DNA of 64,000 bases from Bacteroidetes bacterium SW_9_63_38 (GCA_003022435.1 PXUA01000014.1:1-64000); one strand, 5' to 3'; positions 21,783 to 31,127 are shown, counted from the first letter of the stretch. Notes: generated by a model from the letters alone, not told the origin. Made by a program: numbers and translations.

Positions 21783-22137
21783 AAGATTCTCCTTCTTCAC
21801 CAACCCAATCAATAATTCGGGCAATAATCCCAACCGCCACCCCCACGCCCAACCCCATCCAGAAGGAATGCGGGGCATGCCATTGAAGCAGGTACCACCA
21901 CGCTGTATAGAGCACCAGGACCCCGCCAATGGCCATTCGCCAGCCATTCAACGCCGTCATCGCCACCCCTGCCACCACGGCATGCATCGAAAAGGGAATG
22001 GCCTGCTCAATCACCCGGGCCCAGACCGCTCCCACCAACACAGCACCCAGCACAGGTCGGCGCCAGAGGAGGTAGGCCAACACGAGAAGAGCCGGCAGAT
22101 TGTACAAAATGCCATCCAGCGAGTAAGCAAAAGTCAT
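21778..22137 (-). CDS. Hypothetical four-helix membrane protein inside the distal end of array 1
   Basis: 119 residues with about four hydrophobic helices: LYNLPALLVLAYLLW, VLGAVLVGAVWARVIEQ, MAIGGVLVLYTAWWYLL, and FWMGLGVGVAVGIIARIIDW. No family was recognised. It could be a holin-like or accessory membrane protein, but nothing proves it. The ATG at 22137 gives a good N-terminus. Its stop codon lies inside a degenerate CRISPR repeat (21755-21782) and its start is 80 bp from the first ordinary repeat. The gene therefore occupies the interval between an old stranded repeat and the array, on the same strand as array transcription. Confidence 0.6.
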   Translation of the reverse strand: MTFAYSLDGILYNLPALLVLAYLLWRRPVLGAVLVGAVWARVIEQAIPFSMHAVVAGVAMTALNGWRMAIGGVLVLYTAWWYLLQWHAPHSFWMGLGVGVAVGIIARIIDWVGEEGESW

Positions 22138-22216
22138 CTCTGTTTGTATTTGCCGTATTTGTAGTGGGCGCGCTCATCGACCCCCCGGGGCTTTCGGCCC
22201 GTTACGGCATCCATCG

Positions 22217-24745
22217 GGTCTATCCTCGTGTGTACGGGGTCACCGCCGGCGGCGATAGGGTTCGCCTAACGCATTGGGGTCTATCCCCGTGTGTACGGGG
22301 TCACCCGAGTAGGTCTTCCTCAACCGCGTCGATGATCGGGTCTATCCCCGTGTGTACGGGGTCACCTCAACATGAGGTCATGGAAGGGGCCAAATCTATG
22401 GTCTATCCCCGTGTGTACGGGGTCACCGGCTTCAGCTTTTGGTTGATCTGCTGGTAGATGGGTCTATCCCCGTGTGTACGGGGTCACCACATGGCCGCCC
22501 CGGAGTCGCTTCTCCAGAAGAGGTCTATCCCCGTGTGTACGGGGTCACCGTGTGCCAGTCGCCCTCGACGACACACATGCAGGGTCTATCCCCGTGTGTA
22601 CGGGGTCACCGCGATGGGTGCATGGACGAGGTGCAGATGCTGGGGTCTATCCCCGTGTGTACGGGGTCACCTATTGAGGACATCCGAAGCGCGTTTGGGT
22701 CTAAGGTCTATCCCCGTGTGTACGGGGTCACCTATTTCCGACTCCACCATCCCTAGTTCCTCGACGGTCTATCCCCGTGTGTACGGGGTCACCCACGTCC
22801 AGCTCGCTTTACGCAGTCGCGTGGGAGGTCTATCCCCGTGTGTACGGGGTCACCGGACCCTGCCCGCTTCGGGGACGACGATACTGCGGTCTATCCCCGT
22901 GTGTACGGGGTCACCTACCGAGCTTGCTGAACTTAACTCGAAAACACAGGTCTATCCCCGTGTGTACGGGGTCACCCGACTCTTGTCTCTATCGCCCCGT
23001 CAAGCGCAAGGTCTATCCCCGTGTGTACGGGGTCACCCGTCGCGGAAGGAGCAGAGCGGGGCGCGAACCGGGTCTATCCCCGTGTGTACGGGGTCACCCG
23101 GCTGCAGCCCAGCGCGTCGGCCACCGCCGCCGGTCTATCCCCGTGTGTACGGGGTCACCAGGCCGGGGTGTCAAAAATCATCGATGCTTCTGGGTCTATC
23201 CCCGTGTGTACGGGGTCACCACGCTAGAAATGGCGAATACAACGTGACGGTGAGGTCTATCCCCGTGTGTACGGGGTCACCCTCTGGACAGACGGTCGTA
23301 GAGGTTGAGCAGAAGGTCTATCCCCGTGTGTACGGGGTCACCCGGTGACCGACCTGGTCAAGAGCTTCAGCTTCAGGTCTATCCCCGTGTGTACGGGGTC
23401 ACCCTCTGCGGCGTCGCGCTTGGCGTAGAGGGTGAGGGTCTATCCCCGTGTGTACGGGGTCACCACGAGGTAAGCGACCCCACGCCTGTGCTTTGTCGGT
23501 CTATCCCCGTGTGTACGGGGTCACCGAGTACACGCTTCACGCCGCCGACCCGATCGGCGGTCTATCCCCGTGTGTACGGGGTCACCGTGCCCGATCCGGC
23601 GAAGCCTGGGCTGGTGACGGGTCTATCCCCGTGTGTACGGGGTCACCAAGATCATTCTGCAAGCAAGTGGGAGGGCGATAGGTCTATCCCCGTGTGTACG
23701 GGGTCACCTGGCTGATGAGGCTCCCGACCGGGTGGACCGACGGTCTATCCCCGTGTGTACGGGGTCACCCCCGGCCCCACGTCGGAAAATGCGCAGTACC
23801 GGGGTCTATCCCCGTGTGTACGGGGTCACCACGGCGCCTGCGTCGTAGTAATACTGCTTCGACGGTCTATCCCCGTGTGTACGGGGTCACCGTCCCAGGC
23901 TTGTCGACGAGCATCGACTCCATAGGTCTATCCCCGTGTGTACGGGGTCACCGGATCCGCAAGGGCGCGCCTCTCTGCAACCGAGGGTCTATCCCCGTGT
24001 GTACGGGGTCACCGGACCCGCAGTCAAAGACAGAGATTTATACACAGGTCTATCCCCGTGTGTACGGGGTCACCGGATACTTTACTTTAGACACTCAACT
24101 GGTCCACGGTCTATCCCCGTGTGTACGGGGTCACCGGTCACCTCGTCGGGCCACTCTACCGGTTCGGAGGTCTATCCCCGTGTGTACGGGGTCACCACCC
24201 GAACCTCCACCTTCCGGGTCCTGCGGCACGGTCTATCCCCGTGTGTACGGGGTCACCAAGAACTGGCTGACGTAGACGATGTGCCGGCGCGGTCTATCCC
24301 CGTGTGTACGGGGTCACCGGCACCAAACGCCACCGCGGATACAATTTGCCAGGTCTATCCCCGTGTGTACGGGGTCACCGCGACCAGGAGGGGCAGGACG
24401 CGAATGAGAGCAGGTCTATCCCCGTGTGTACGGGGTCACCGGTTGAACGCCCTACATCGAGGAATCGGGCCAAGGTCTATCCCCGTGTGTACGGGGTCAC
24501 CATTGCCAGTACATGGTAGCGGGGGTAGTAAGACGGTCTATCCCCGTGTGTACGGGGTCACCTTTCTCCTGCTCATCGAGGGGAGGAAGGGGCCGGGTCT
24601 ATCCCCGTGTGTACGGGGTCACCTCCAAGTGGTATTTCTACCGTATCGGTGCCTGAGGTCTATCCCCGTGTGTACGGGGTCACCATACGAATGTTGTAGT
24701 CCGCGCTTCCGCACAGGGGTCTATCCCCGTGTGTACGGGGTCACC
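22217..24745 (-). CRISPR. Type I-E CRISPR array 1: 42 repeats, 41 spacers
   Basis: The 28-base repeat on the plus strand reads GGTCTATCCCCG-TGTGTA-CGGGGTCACC, and the period is a constant 61, so spacers are 33 nt. 42 repeats of 28 plus 41 spacers of 33 fill the interval exactly. The reverse complement, GGTGACCCCG...CGGGGATAGACC, aligns with the E. coli I-E repeat and its ATAAACC handle, so the array is transcribed leftwards and the leader is at the right. In agreement, the only altered repeat is the leftmost (CCTCG for CCCCG at 22217-22244). The hairpin CCCCG/CGGGG is the expected Cas6e substrate. No two spacers looked alike. Confidence 0.98.
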
Positions 24746-24952
24746 ACTGCTCCAAAATGGCAGACTGACTCCAAATGCACCGAAAAGGCCGACATTTTGT
24801 CGCAGGAGTACGTCGCAGTTCTCTAATATGCGGCCCAAGTGGTGCAAATGCAATCCCCGCTGCCCAGTGTCGGTAGGGCCGTCGAACGGACCCTCCGTTC
24901 TGCTCGTTGGACTGTTGTGGCTTGTATTCTCCTCACAGAATGTATCGCCTTC
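24746..24952 (-). promoter_or_regulatory. Leader region of array 1
   Basis: The 207 bases upstream (in the minus sense) of the newest repeat are relatively AT-rich for this genome and gene-free. They include the dyad CGACA-AAA-TGTCG near 24799-24811 and CATATTAGAG. New spacers would be added at 24745. A promoter could not be drawn with confidence. Confidence 0.5.
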
Positions 24953-25558
24953 ATGACCGAGCTCGCCCCCGCCCTGACGCCCGAGGTGCAGCCCCGCCGG
25001 TTTACGGCCGACGAGGTGCAGGCCATGCTGGAGGCCGGCATCCTGCACGAGGACGATCCCCTCGAACTCATCGACGGCCAACTCGTCGTCATGTCCCCGA
25101 CTAACGATCCGCACATCGTCTGCATCAATCGTCTCAACCGTCTCTTCGTTGAGCGCACGGATCCGGAAATTGCGGTGAGCGTCCAGAATCCGGTGCGCAT
25201 CGACGAGCACAACGAGCCGGAGCCGGATGCGGTGCTCTCGACGAATCTCCGCGGCGCCCCGCGCCCCGACGACGTGCTGTTGCTTGTCGAGGTTGCCGAC
25301 AGCACGCTGGCCTACGACCGCGACGTGAAGCGTCCCTTGTACGCTCGCGCCGGCATTCCGGAGGTGTGGATCGTGAATCTGGAGGCGCAGCAGATCGAGG
25401 TACACCGTGATCCCGACGGCGACGTGTACCGTACGCGCCACCTGGTGGGTCTCGACGACACGGTGACGCCGGAACAGCCCGCCTCCGTGAGCGAGATTCC
25501 GGTGAACGCGGTTCTTGGGGATCTTCCGGCGCCCGAAGACGAGGGAGCAGCCGACTGA
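24953..25558 (+). CDS. Uma2-family (DUF820) PD-(D/E)XK nuclease-like protein
   Basis: 201 residues from the ATG at 24953 (MTELAPALTPEVQPRRFTAD). Typical Uma2 blocks are LELIDGQLVVMSPTNDPH, VRIDEHNEPEPDAVL with the active-site Asp, LLLVEVADSTLAYDR where the Glu-x-x of the nuclease core lies, and LYARAGIPEVWIVNLE. The lysine of the PD-(D/E)XK site is not obvious (EVAD), as in many Uma2 proteins. The family expands in mobile and accessory DNA and its function is uncertain. It lies between the array 1 leader and convergent cas2, ending 12 bases from the cas2 stop. Confidence 0.88.
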   Translation: MTELAPALTPEVQPRRFTADEVQAMLEAGILHEDDPLELIDGQLVVMSPTNDPHIVCINRLNRLFVERTDPEIAVSVQNPVRIDEHNEPEPDAVLSTNLRGAPRPDDVLLLVEVADSTLAYDRDVKRPLYARAGIPEVWIVNLEAQQIEVHRDPDGDVYRTRHLVGLDDTVTPEQPASVSEIPVNAVLGDLPAPEDEGAAD

Positions 25559-25569
25559 GCACCTGTTCC

Positions 25570-25968
25570 TCAAGACGCTTCGTCCTCCAGATCGAGAAGC
25601 GTGGGGTCTTCGTCGTCAATCGGCGGCTCTTCCACCTCGACCTGCTCCAGCAGTTCTTCCACGTCGTGGGCGTCGGTGAGGTCGCGCAGCGTGAGCCACA
25701 ATCCTTCGTGCTCGACGAACTCCTTCTTGGGCCAGCCCACCATGCGGATGCGGAGGCCGGAGGGGGCGTCGTCGTCCTTCCAGAAGAGCACCACGCCGCC
25801 GTCGTCGTCCAGCAGTTCGGCCCAGTCCATCATCACGCGCCACACCCGCTCGCGGACGGCAGCGTTCATGACCGGGGCCACGTAGACGCCCGGGGCAATT
25901 TCCTGCATGCACGAGCACAGGAAGCCGTTGAAGCGGTTCGGCGTGTTGCGGGTGACGGCAATGATCAT
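25570..25968 (-). CDS. cas2: Cas2, type I-E
   Basis: The N-terminus MIIAVTRNTPNRFNGFLCSC is the I-E type, followed by QEIAPGVYVAPVMNAAVRERVW and LRIRMVGWPKKEFVEHEGLWL. Cas2 dimerises and bridges two Cas1 dimers in the spacer integrase. At 132 residues it is longer than the ~95-residue core because of an acidic tail (VEVEEPPIDDEDPTLLDLED), perhaps a halophilic adaptation. No DnaQ domain is fused to it; a separate DnaQ-like gene lies beside array 2. It follows cas1 with a 129-bp gap that holds a dispersed repeat. Confidence 0.95.
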   Translation of the reverse strand: MIIAVTRNTPNRFNGFLCSCMQEIAPGVYVAPVMNAAVRERVWRVMMDWAELLDDDGGVVLFWKDDDAPSGLRIRMVGWPKKEFVEHEGLWLTLRDLTDAHDVEELLEQVEVEEPPIDDEDPTLLDLEDEAS

Positions 25969-25971
25969 GGC

Positions 25972-26050
25972 GTGTTGCGTATTGCGTGATGCACCCCAAG
26001 GGCACTTCCTCGCTCCCTCAAATCAGTCGCTCAGGGCGCGTGAGGCGTGA
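25972..26050 (+). repeat. Dispersed intergenic repeat, copy 1
   Basis: The segment between cas1 and cas2 reads TTGCGTATTGCGTGATGCAC, then AGGGCACTTCCTC, then GCTCAGGGCGCGTGAGGCG. The same skeleton appears at 53551-53648 (opposite strand) and 55171-55239. It is not coding. Confidence 0.6.
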
Positions 26051-26097
26051 GGCGAATGGTGGAAGGTGAGACGGGACGACGATCACGGATGACGCAT

Positions 26098-26976
26098 TCA
26101 CGCGTCACGATCAATCAGTTCCTTGACGGCGTCGATCATGTCGGGGATCACTCTGTCGTCCTTGAGGGTGCTGCCGGCCATCTTGCGGGCGGTGGGCTCG
26201 ATGTCGCGGCCGGGCTGCTGCTGGACCTTCTTGGCGGCGCGGAAGGCGACGGGCAGGGCGACGGAGCTGCGGAAGAGGTCGGCGATGTCCAGGGCGAAGG
26301 CGTGGCCGGAGGACTCGTGGATAAAGCCGAGCTCGGGCACGGCGCCGGTGACGGCCACGGCAATGCGCGCGGCCCCGTACAGCGCCGTCACGGCGTGGTT
26401 GATCCCGTGATTGACGGTGTCGTTCGAGTCGGGGTTATTGCGGTCGTAGCGGCGTCCGTTCCACTCGACCCCGTACTGATCGGCCAGGTTCTGATAGACC
26501 TTTTTGACGCGCCGCCCCTCGATGCCGCGGAGGGAGTCGAGGTCGCGCTGGTGGGCGGGCAGCTCGCCCCCGAGGCGTCGCCGATACATGTCGCGGGCTA
26601 CATCGACGCGGGCGTCCTCGTCGGCCCACAGCGTGGCGTGGCGGCGCGCCCGGTCGGCACTGTCGGGGCCGAAGGGCATGCTCACGGCGTAGAGGCGCAC
26701 GCCCTTAGAGCCGACGGCCAGCAATCCCGTGTCGCGGCGGGCCAGGATGCGGAGGGCGTCGTGGCTCACCACGCCGCCGGGGCCGAGCAGGAGGGTGGAG
26801 ACCTGCTGGTAGGGGATGTCGTAGGCCCCAGGCTCCAGGTCGTCAAAGCCGGCGGTGGTGAAGACGAGGTTGCCGTCCTCGACGGCGAGGCGGCCACGCT
26901 CTAACCACATGAGCCCGTGGCGGTCGGCGTGCGGCACGCGGGCGCTTTCGAGGCCGAGGCGTCCTTTGAGCGGCAT
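26098..26976 (-). CDS. cas1: Cas1, type I-E integrase
   Basis: The start at the ATG at 26976 gives MPLKGRLGLESARVPHADRH, the normal I-E N-terminus; the frame is open further upstream. It is 292 residues long. The metal-binding site has the His in GFIHESSGHAFALDIADLF and the Asp pair in that motif. The position of the first acidic ligand (Glu in E. coli) falls at Asp in RYDRNNPDSNDTVN. Cas1 inserts new spacers at the leader end. It lies between cas6e and cas2, separated from cas6e by about 1.2 kb of broken toxin-antitoxin genes, so it may no longer share the effector transcript. Confidence 0.95.
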   Translation of the reverse strand: MPLKGRLGLESARVPHADRHGLMWLERGRLAVEDGNLVFTTAGFDDLEPGAYDIPYQQVSTLLLGPGGVVSHDALRILARRDTGLLAVGSKGVRLYAVSMPFGPDSADRARRHATLWADEDARVDVARDMYRRRLGGELPAHQRDLDSLRGIEGRRVKKVYQNLADQYGVEWNGRRYDRNNPDSNDTVNHGINHAVTALYGAARIAVAVTGAVPELGFIHESSGHAFALDIADLFRSSVALPVAFRAAKKVQQQPGRDIEPTARKMAGSTLKDDRVIPDMIDAVKELIDRDA

Positions 26977-27234
26977 CGGTTCAGTGTCGAATTTCGAAGG
27001 GCGAGTTGCGAATGACGGACGGTCGGACGCCGAGTGTGCCCTTGGGGTTGGACGCCTCTTTTGCTGTTGGTCGATCTTCCTGCAGAAAATGAGCGGAGGC
27101 CTGGATGCGTGGAGGCACCGGTGCTCGATATTGAATCGGCCCCCGTCCATGCCACAGCCGAATCGCGACTGCTAGAGAATTGAGTTTAGATGTGAGATGA
27201 CCCAGGAGGTGGACACATTGGAAGGAGAAAATCA

Positions 27235-27584
27235 TCAAGTATAGAGCAGGGGCCCGTCGCGCTTCTCTGGAAGCGATCTGGAAGACGGAATATTTCCACG
27301 TCGGTGCTTTTGCACATTCTGGTCCACGAGCAGCCGCATTACGACGTCGATTCCGTGGTTCGCGGATAGACGCGCCCAGACTGGAGTCGCCCGTGCGCGT
27401 AGCGCAGAGCAGGCCTGGATGTCCTCCCGAGAGAGGGCGGAATACTGATCGAGGATGTCCTCGGTCGACCAGTCCTCGGCCAGCAGTTCAACGACCCGTT
27501 CAACGGCGATTCGGGTCCCGGCCACGACCGGCTCTTTCCGGTGAGTACGTCCGAATCGGTCTCGATGCGATTGCGCCAAGCCAT
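27235..27584 (-). pseudogene. DUF433 antitoxin joined to a DUF5615-like toxin stub, frameshifted
   Basis: The true start is the ATG at 27584 (MAWRNRIETDSDVLTGK). One base is missing from an A run near 27537, and the frame resumes as KEPVVAGTRIAVERVVELLA, then EDWSTEDILDQYSALSREDI, a DUF433 antitoxin. Near its end a second change runs it into MRLLVDQNVQKHRRG, which looks like the first residues of the PIN-like DUF5615 toxin that normally follows. Nothing remains of the rest of the toxin. The module is dead. Confidence 0.65.
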
Positions 27585-27627
27585 AATGACAAACGGGTTT
27601 GCGAGGTTCTTGCCTACCAACGTGTGC

Positions 27628-27895
27628 TCACGTTGCTGCTTTCTTGGAACTGTACTCTTGCACGATGGTGCCCCCGGCCGCTTCTGCCACCTCCATGGCG
27701 TCGTCAAGCCCCTTTGAGATCTCTTCCCCCGAGAATCGCATCCCTACAGTGCAGGCAGACGTACGCCGGAACGTGCTTCACTACGAGCGTGGTCTCGTCC
27801 CGCTCAAGAGTCATCGTGGTCGTGTCTTCCCGATAGGTTCCGGTTGGACAGTACATGCACTGCGTTCCTTCGGGGGTAGGCTCGCTGTCATTCAT
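27628..27895 (-). pseudogene. YgiT-type zinc-finger antitoxin with a 1-nt insertion
   Basis: From the ATG at 27895 the protein has two CxxC zinc motifs (CMYCPTGTYRED and VCLHCRDAILG) as in YgiT/MqsA-type antitoxins. An extra G in a G run near 27732 shifts the frame to an early stop at 27704. Removing it gives EEISKGLDDAMEVAEAAGG then TIVQEYSSKKAAT to a stop at 27628, a normal family ending. The start codon overlaps the stop of the upstream DUF4258 gene by ATGA, the usual toxin-antitoxin arrangement. Confidence 0.75.
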
Positions 27896-28175
27896 AATCG
27901 CTGGCTGTAATCACTTGTCCATTCATCCGGCTCGGTGCGCGGGTCGTAGACCGTTATGATCAGAGTACATCCCTCCTTGTCTGCTGCTACAACGTGAAGG
28001 GGGCCTCGCCGGTCCCGTGGAGGAGCAAATAGCTGGGACCGCGGCCCGTGTCCGGGTAGGGCTCGATCATCGTGCCCTCTCGAAGAGCCTCCTCGATCTC
28101 CGGTTCTCGAACGCCGAGTTGGCGCCGTCGGTGCTCTCCGTGATCGGAGAAGAACACGTTTTCTGGGTGGGGCAT
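27892..28175 (-). pseudogene. DUF4258 toxin-like gene with a 1-nt deletion
   Basis: From the ATG at 28175 the frame reads VFFSDHGEHRRRQLGVREPE, then IEEALREGTMIEPYPDTGRG and PSYLLLHGTGEAP. It then stops prematurely because one C is missing from a C run near 28005. Adding it back gives LHVVAADKEGCTLIITVYDP and RTEPDEWTSDYSQRL, the characteristic DUF4258 ending. Its stop overlaps the YgiT-type antitoxin start. Both genes of this pair are therefore inactivated by single-base homopolymer changes. Confidence 0.75.
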
Positions 28176-28193
28176 GGTACAGAAAAGAGACTG

Positions 28194-28973
28194 TTACGCG
28201 CGGCGCACCTTGAGCATGCCGTACCCGAAGCTCTTGTGGCGCCCGAGGCCGGAGCGGAGGAGGTCGACAAAGGCACTACTGTCGGTGACTGTCAGGGTGC
28301 CGGTCAGGGTGACGTCGGGCCGCTTGATCGTGTCGGCTTTTCGTTCGCCGTTGTCGGTTTTCGGCACGCGGCGCGTCATGCGCTCGATGGAGAAGCGGTC
28401 CATGCCGATGGAGTGGGGCTCGGCGCCGCCGCGGAGGTCAAACTGTCGCCGGAGCCAGTCGCGGTACACCTGTTCGCGGCTCACGTCGTCTTCGGGCCGC
28501 GTCCAGGCCTCGGCGAGGAAGACGTCCAGCTCGTCGCCCTCGTCCCAGGTGCGGGTGTCCCCGTTTTGGTTCACACCCTCCCCCGCGGAGGCCTTGCGGA
28601 CGACGGGGCAGGCGCGGAGCTCGAACTGGAGGGTTATGCCGTCGGGGAAGGTGTCCGGCATCGGCTTGGCGGCAAGGCCGTCCCAGTCGCAGATTTCGTA
28701 GACCGTGGGGCTGGCGTCGAGCTGCGCGTTTGCCTGGAGCGTGTCGGCATCCGCTGCTGTGTAGCCGAGCACGCGCGCTCGCCGTCCGTTCTGGGCGTCG
28801 GTTTCAATGGCGAACGGCTGCGGGGCGTCGTCGCCGAAAAGCTCGCCGAGTGCGCAGTGCACGAGGTAGCCGGTGTCCGTGCGGTCGAGGGGGAGGTGCA
28901 GCATCTTCCCGAGCGTGGTCAGGCCCTTGGCGTCGAGGCCGAGCTGCACCATGTGGAAGTCCGAGTCGGACAT
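28194..28973 (-). CDS. cas6e: Cas6e, crRNA-processing endoribonuclease
   Basis: 259 residues from the ATG at 28973 (MSDSDFHMVQLGLDAKGL). The tail LLRSGLGRHKSFGYGMLKVR is the glycine-rich RNA-binding loop of Cas6e (CasE/Cse3). Cas6e cuts at the base of the CCCCG/CGGGG repeat hairpin and stays bound to the 3' end of the crRNA in Cascade. Both arrays share the 3' handle CGGGGATAGACC, so one Cas6e could serve both. It starts 27 bases after cas5 in a tight operon. Confidence 0.93.
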   Translation of the reverse strand: MSDSDFHMVQLGLDAKGLTTLGKMLHLPLDRTDTGYLVHCALGELFGDDAPQPFAIETDAQNGRRARVLGYTAADADTLQANAQLDASPTVYEICDWDGLAAKPMPDTFPDGITLQFELRACPVVRKASAGEGVNQNGDTRTWDEGDELDVFLAEAWTRPEDDVSREQVYRDWLRRQFDLRGGAEPHSIGMDRFSIERMTRRVPKTDNGERKADTIKRPDVTLTGTLTVTDSSAFVDLLRSGLGRHKSFGYGMLKVRRA

Positions 28974-28999
28974 GAAGAGACAGGCAGCAGTGAGAAAGG

Positions 29000-29740
29000 T
29001 TACGTTTGGGGCCGAACGGTGCCGTTTACGATCCACCGCTCGCCGACGTGGATCTGATTGTGCCAGTCGCGCCGGTCGGTGACGGGCTCCCGCAAATCCA
29101 CGTCCAGCGCCTCGTCGGAGGGATTGTCGGCGTCCGGGCGGGTAGGCCACCAGGCTGCGTACGAGGGATTGCCATCGGCACGGTCGTGGAGCGGGGCCTG
29201 GACGAGAGCATCCGGCAGTGTGTTGACCTGCATCCGACCGGTGAACAGCGATCCTGCGGGGAGGCACGGCTTGCGCCCGAGGAAGAGAGGGCGCGCCGGA
29301 TGTGTAAGGGCCGTTTCGAGGTCGTCGAGCGTTGGGGACTCGTCCGGCGCGTTCAGCGTGACGGCCACAGTGTGGACGGCGTCCGCCCAGTAGTCGCGAT
29401 GCCGAATGTGCGTGCCGCCGCTGGCGGAGCCGCCCGCTCGGCTCTCTGTATGGCCGTAGGTGGTCCAGGCCCGATCGTCGTCCATGTACGGTTTAGACAG
29501 GTCCACGGTCTGATAGTCCTCAATCAGGCGGCCCCGCCGGTCCTGGCGCGAGGCGTAGCGGAGCCGCTCCTGCAGGCGTTCGAGGCGGCCGAACTCGCTG
29601 TGGTCGAATCCAAGCGCGTTGCCCAGCAGCCCCGTCATCATCGATAGCGCCGGGTAGGGCTGAATTTCGCCCTGATTGTCAACAATGGGGGCGCCGAAGC
29701 TCATGAGCGGCGCGTCGAAGCGCAAAAGAAGAATGTCCAT
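29000..29740 (-). CDS. cas5: Cas5e, Cascade subunit
   Basis: 246 residues beginning MDILLLRFDAPLMSFGAPIV, the Cas5e (CasD) N-terminus. They go on through YPALSMMTGLLGNALGFDHS, IEDYQTVDLSKPYM and LFLGRKPCLPAGSLF. Cas5e caps the 5' handle of the crRNA in Cascade. It lies between cas7 (48-bp gap) and cas6e on the minus strand. Confidence 0.95.
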   Translation of the reverse strand: MDILLLRFDAPLMSFGAPIVDNQGEIQPYPALSMMTGLLGNALGFDHSEFGRLERLQERLRYASRQDRRGRLIEDYQTVDLSKPYMDDDRAWTTYGHTESRAGGSASGGTHIRHRDYWADAVHTVAVTLNAPDESPTLDDLETALTHPARPLFLGRKPCLPAGSLFTGRMQVNTLPDALVQAPLHDRADGNPSYAAWWPTRPDADNPSDEALDVDLREPVTDRRDWHNQIHVGERWIVNGTVRPQT

Positions 29741-29788
29741 TTCGGACTTCTCATTCGTTATGGGACACGTGCGATCAAAGAATCGGGG

Positions 29789-31072
29789 TCATCCAGCCTC
29801 GGTGACCGTATCGGCGGCCCACTTGGCAATCTCGGGCACCGGCGTCGTATCGTCGAGGCCAAGTGCGTCTTGCAGGGCACTCGAATCGTTCGTTGCGGAG
29901 AGCTTCGCCTCTGCGGTGCGTCCGTACATGCCGTTGAGGTCGTCGACGTACGACGCAAGGGCGTCATAGCTGTTTTCGAGCACGTTCCCCTCCTTCGACA
30001 CGGGCTCCTGGAAGGCATTGGCCATGGTGCGGGGCTGGGCCGTGCCCGCTTCTGCGATCAGGCACTGGGCGTAGGCGTACGGCGCCGTCGATCCCAGCTT
30101 CGCCCCCGGGGAAACGCGCGTCATAAGGTGGACGAAGCGGTGCACGACTTCCGAGGCCAGCGTCCGGTCGGCGTCGGACCAGTCGTCACGCTCGCATCCT
30201 TCGAGGTTAGAGACGAGGAGAGGCACGTCGATGACGACGTAGCTGTAGAAGAGACCACTCGTGAGTTCCTGGCTGTTGATGTGCCCGGCCCCCATTTCGC
30301 CGCTTTCCTCAGGCTGATCGCGGCGCAACTCGTCGACGGCGGAGAAATAGTCGCTTTCGCTTTCCTCTTTATGCGTCGTAAACGCGTGAGCCACGTGAAT
30401 AGCAGCGTCCCCTCGGGCCAGCACGTCGCTCGTGGCCATGCGGCCGAAGAGAGCGGCATCGAGGCCGGACGCCAGATTCAGCCCCTTCAGGTTCTTCTTG
30501 ACCTTGCGACTCTTGATCAGGTCGGACTTTCGAATCGCGTCGGCCACGTCGCCGACGGCATCACTGTCAGGCACGCCATCGCTCTCCCAGAAGACCGGAA
30601 AGTCATCCCTGACGCTCTCGATGACCTCCTTGGCGAGCGATCGCAGATATCGCATCTCCGGGGCACCGAAGATGGTGACCTGATTGGTATCTAGCGCATC
30701 ACTGATTTCGTCGTCCGATTCCGCCGTGATGGCGTCTTTGACGGTCGACTTGTTCGCGGTGCTGCCAGAGACGATGAGTTCTTTTAAAGAGGTCGTTGCG
30801 GCGCGGACGAGAGGCGCCGGGGGTCCGTCGTTCACCAGTGGTTGGGCAACCCTGCGGCGGAAGGTTTCCCGCGAGCGGAGCGATTCCTCCACGTCGTCGA
30901 TTCCGTAGAGTGCGTGCTCCCCGTCGAAGTTGCGCCAGTGGTACTTGAGGCACTGCGACGAGACGCGTGTCCGGGTAGCCCCGCCGAAGGGCAATCTCTT
31001 TGCGAACCCGGCATCGTCGCGGTTCAAGAGCGTTCCGGGGTAGGAGGTGAGGGTGTGAAACTGTAGAAACAT
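29789..31072 (-). CDS. cas7: Cas7e, Cascade backbone subunit
   Basis: From the ATG at 31072 the protein starts MFLQFHTLTSYPGTLLNRDD, the I-E Cas7 (CasC/Cse4) signature. It includes RTRVSSQCLKYHWRNF and VAHAFTTHKEESESDYFSAV. The frame extends to a TTG at 31105 but the ATG fits the family. Six copies of Cas7 would coat the crRNA spacer. Length, 427 residues, is somewhat above that of E. coli Cas7. It lies 55 bp after cse2. Confidence 0.95.
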   Translation of the reverse strand: MFLQFHTLTSYPGTLLNRDDAGFAKRLPFGGATRTRVSSQCLKYHWRNFDGEHALYGIDDVEESLRSRETFRRRVAQPLVNDGPPAPLVRAATTSLKELIVSGSTANKSTVKDAITAESDDEISDALDTNQVTIFGAPEMRYLRSLAKEVIESVRDDFPVFWESDGVPDSDAVGDVADAIRKSDLIKSRKVKKNLKGLNLASGLDAALFGRMATSDVLARGDAAIHVAHAFTTHKEESESDYFSAVDELRRDQPEESGEMGAGHINSQELTSGLFYSYVVIDVPLLVSNLEGCERDDWSDADRTLASEVVHRFVHLMTRVSPGAKLGSTAPYAYAQCLIAEAGTAQPRTMANAFQEPVSKEGNVLENSYDALASYVDDLNGMYGRTAEAKLSATNDSSALQDALGLDDTTPVPEIAKWAADTVTEAG

Positions 31073-31127
31073 GATCGGCTGGAAAGTGAATGGTTGAGAA
31101 GTCAAGCATACGTGTGTCCGAGGGCGG

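Noticed and set aside
22458-24826. Long plus-strand frames through array 1 giving repeated YPRVYGVT / SIPVCTGSP peptides
   Set aside because: They are translations of the CRISPR repeat in its three frames, open only because the 61-base unit happens to lack stops; there is no start signal or domain.
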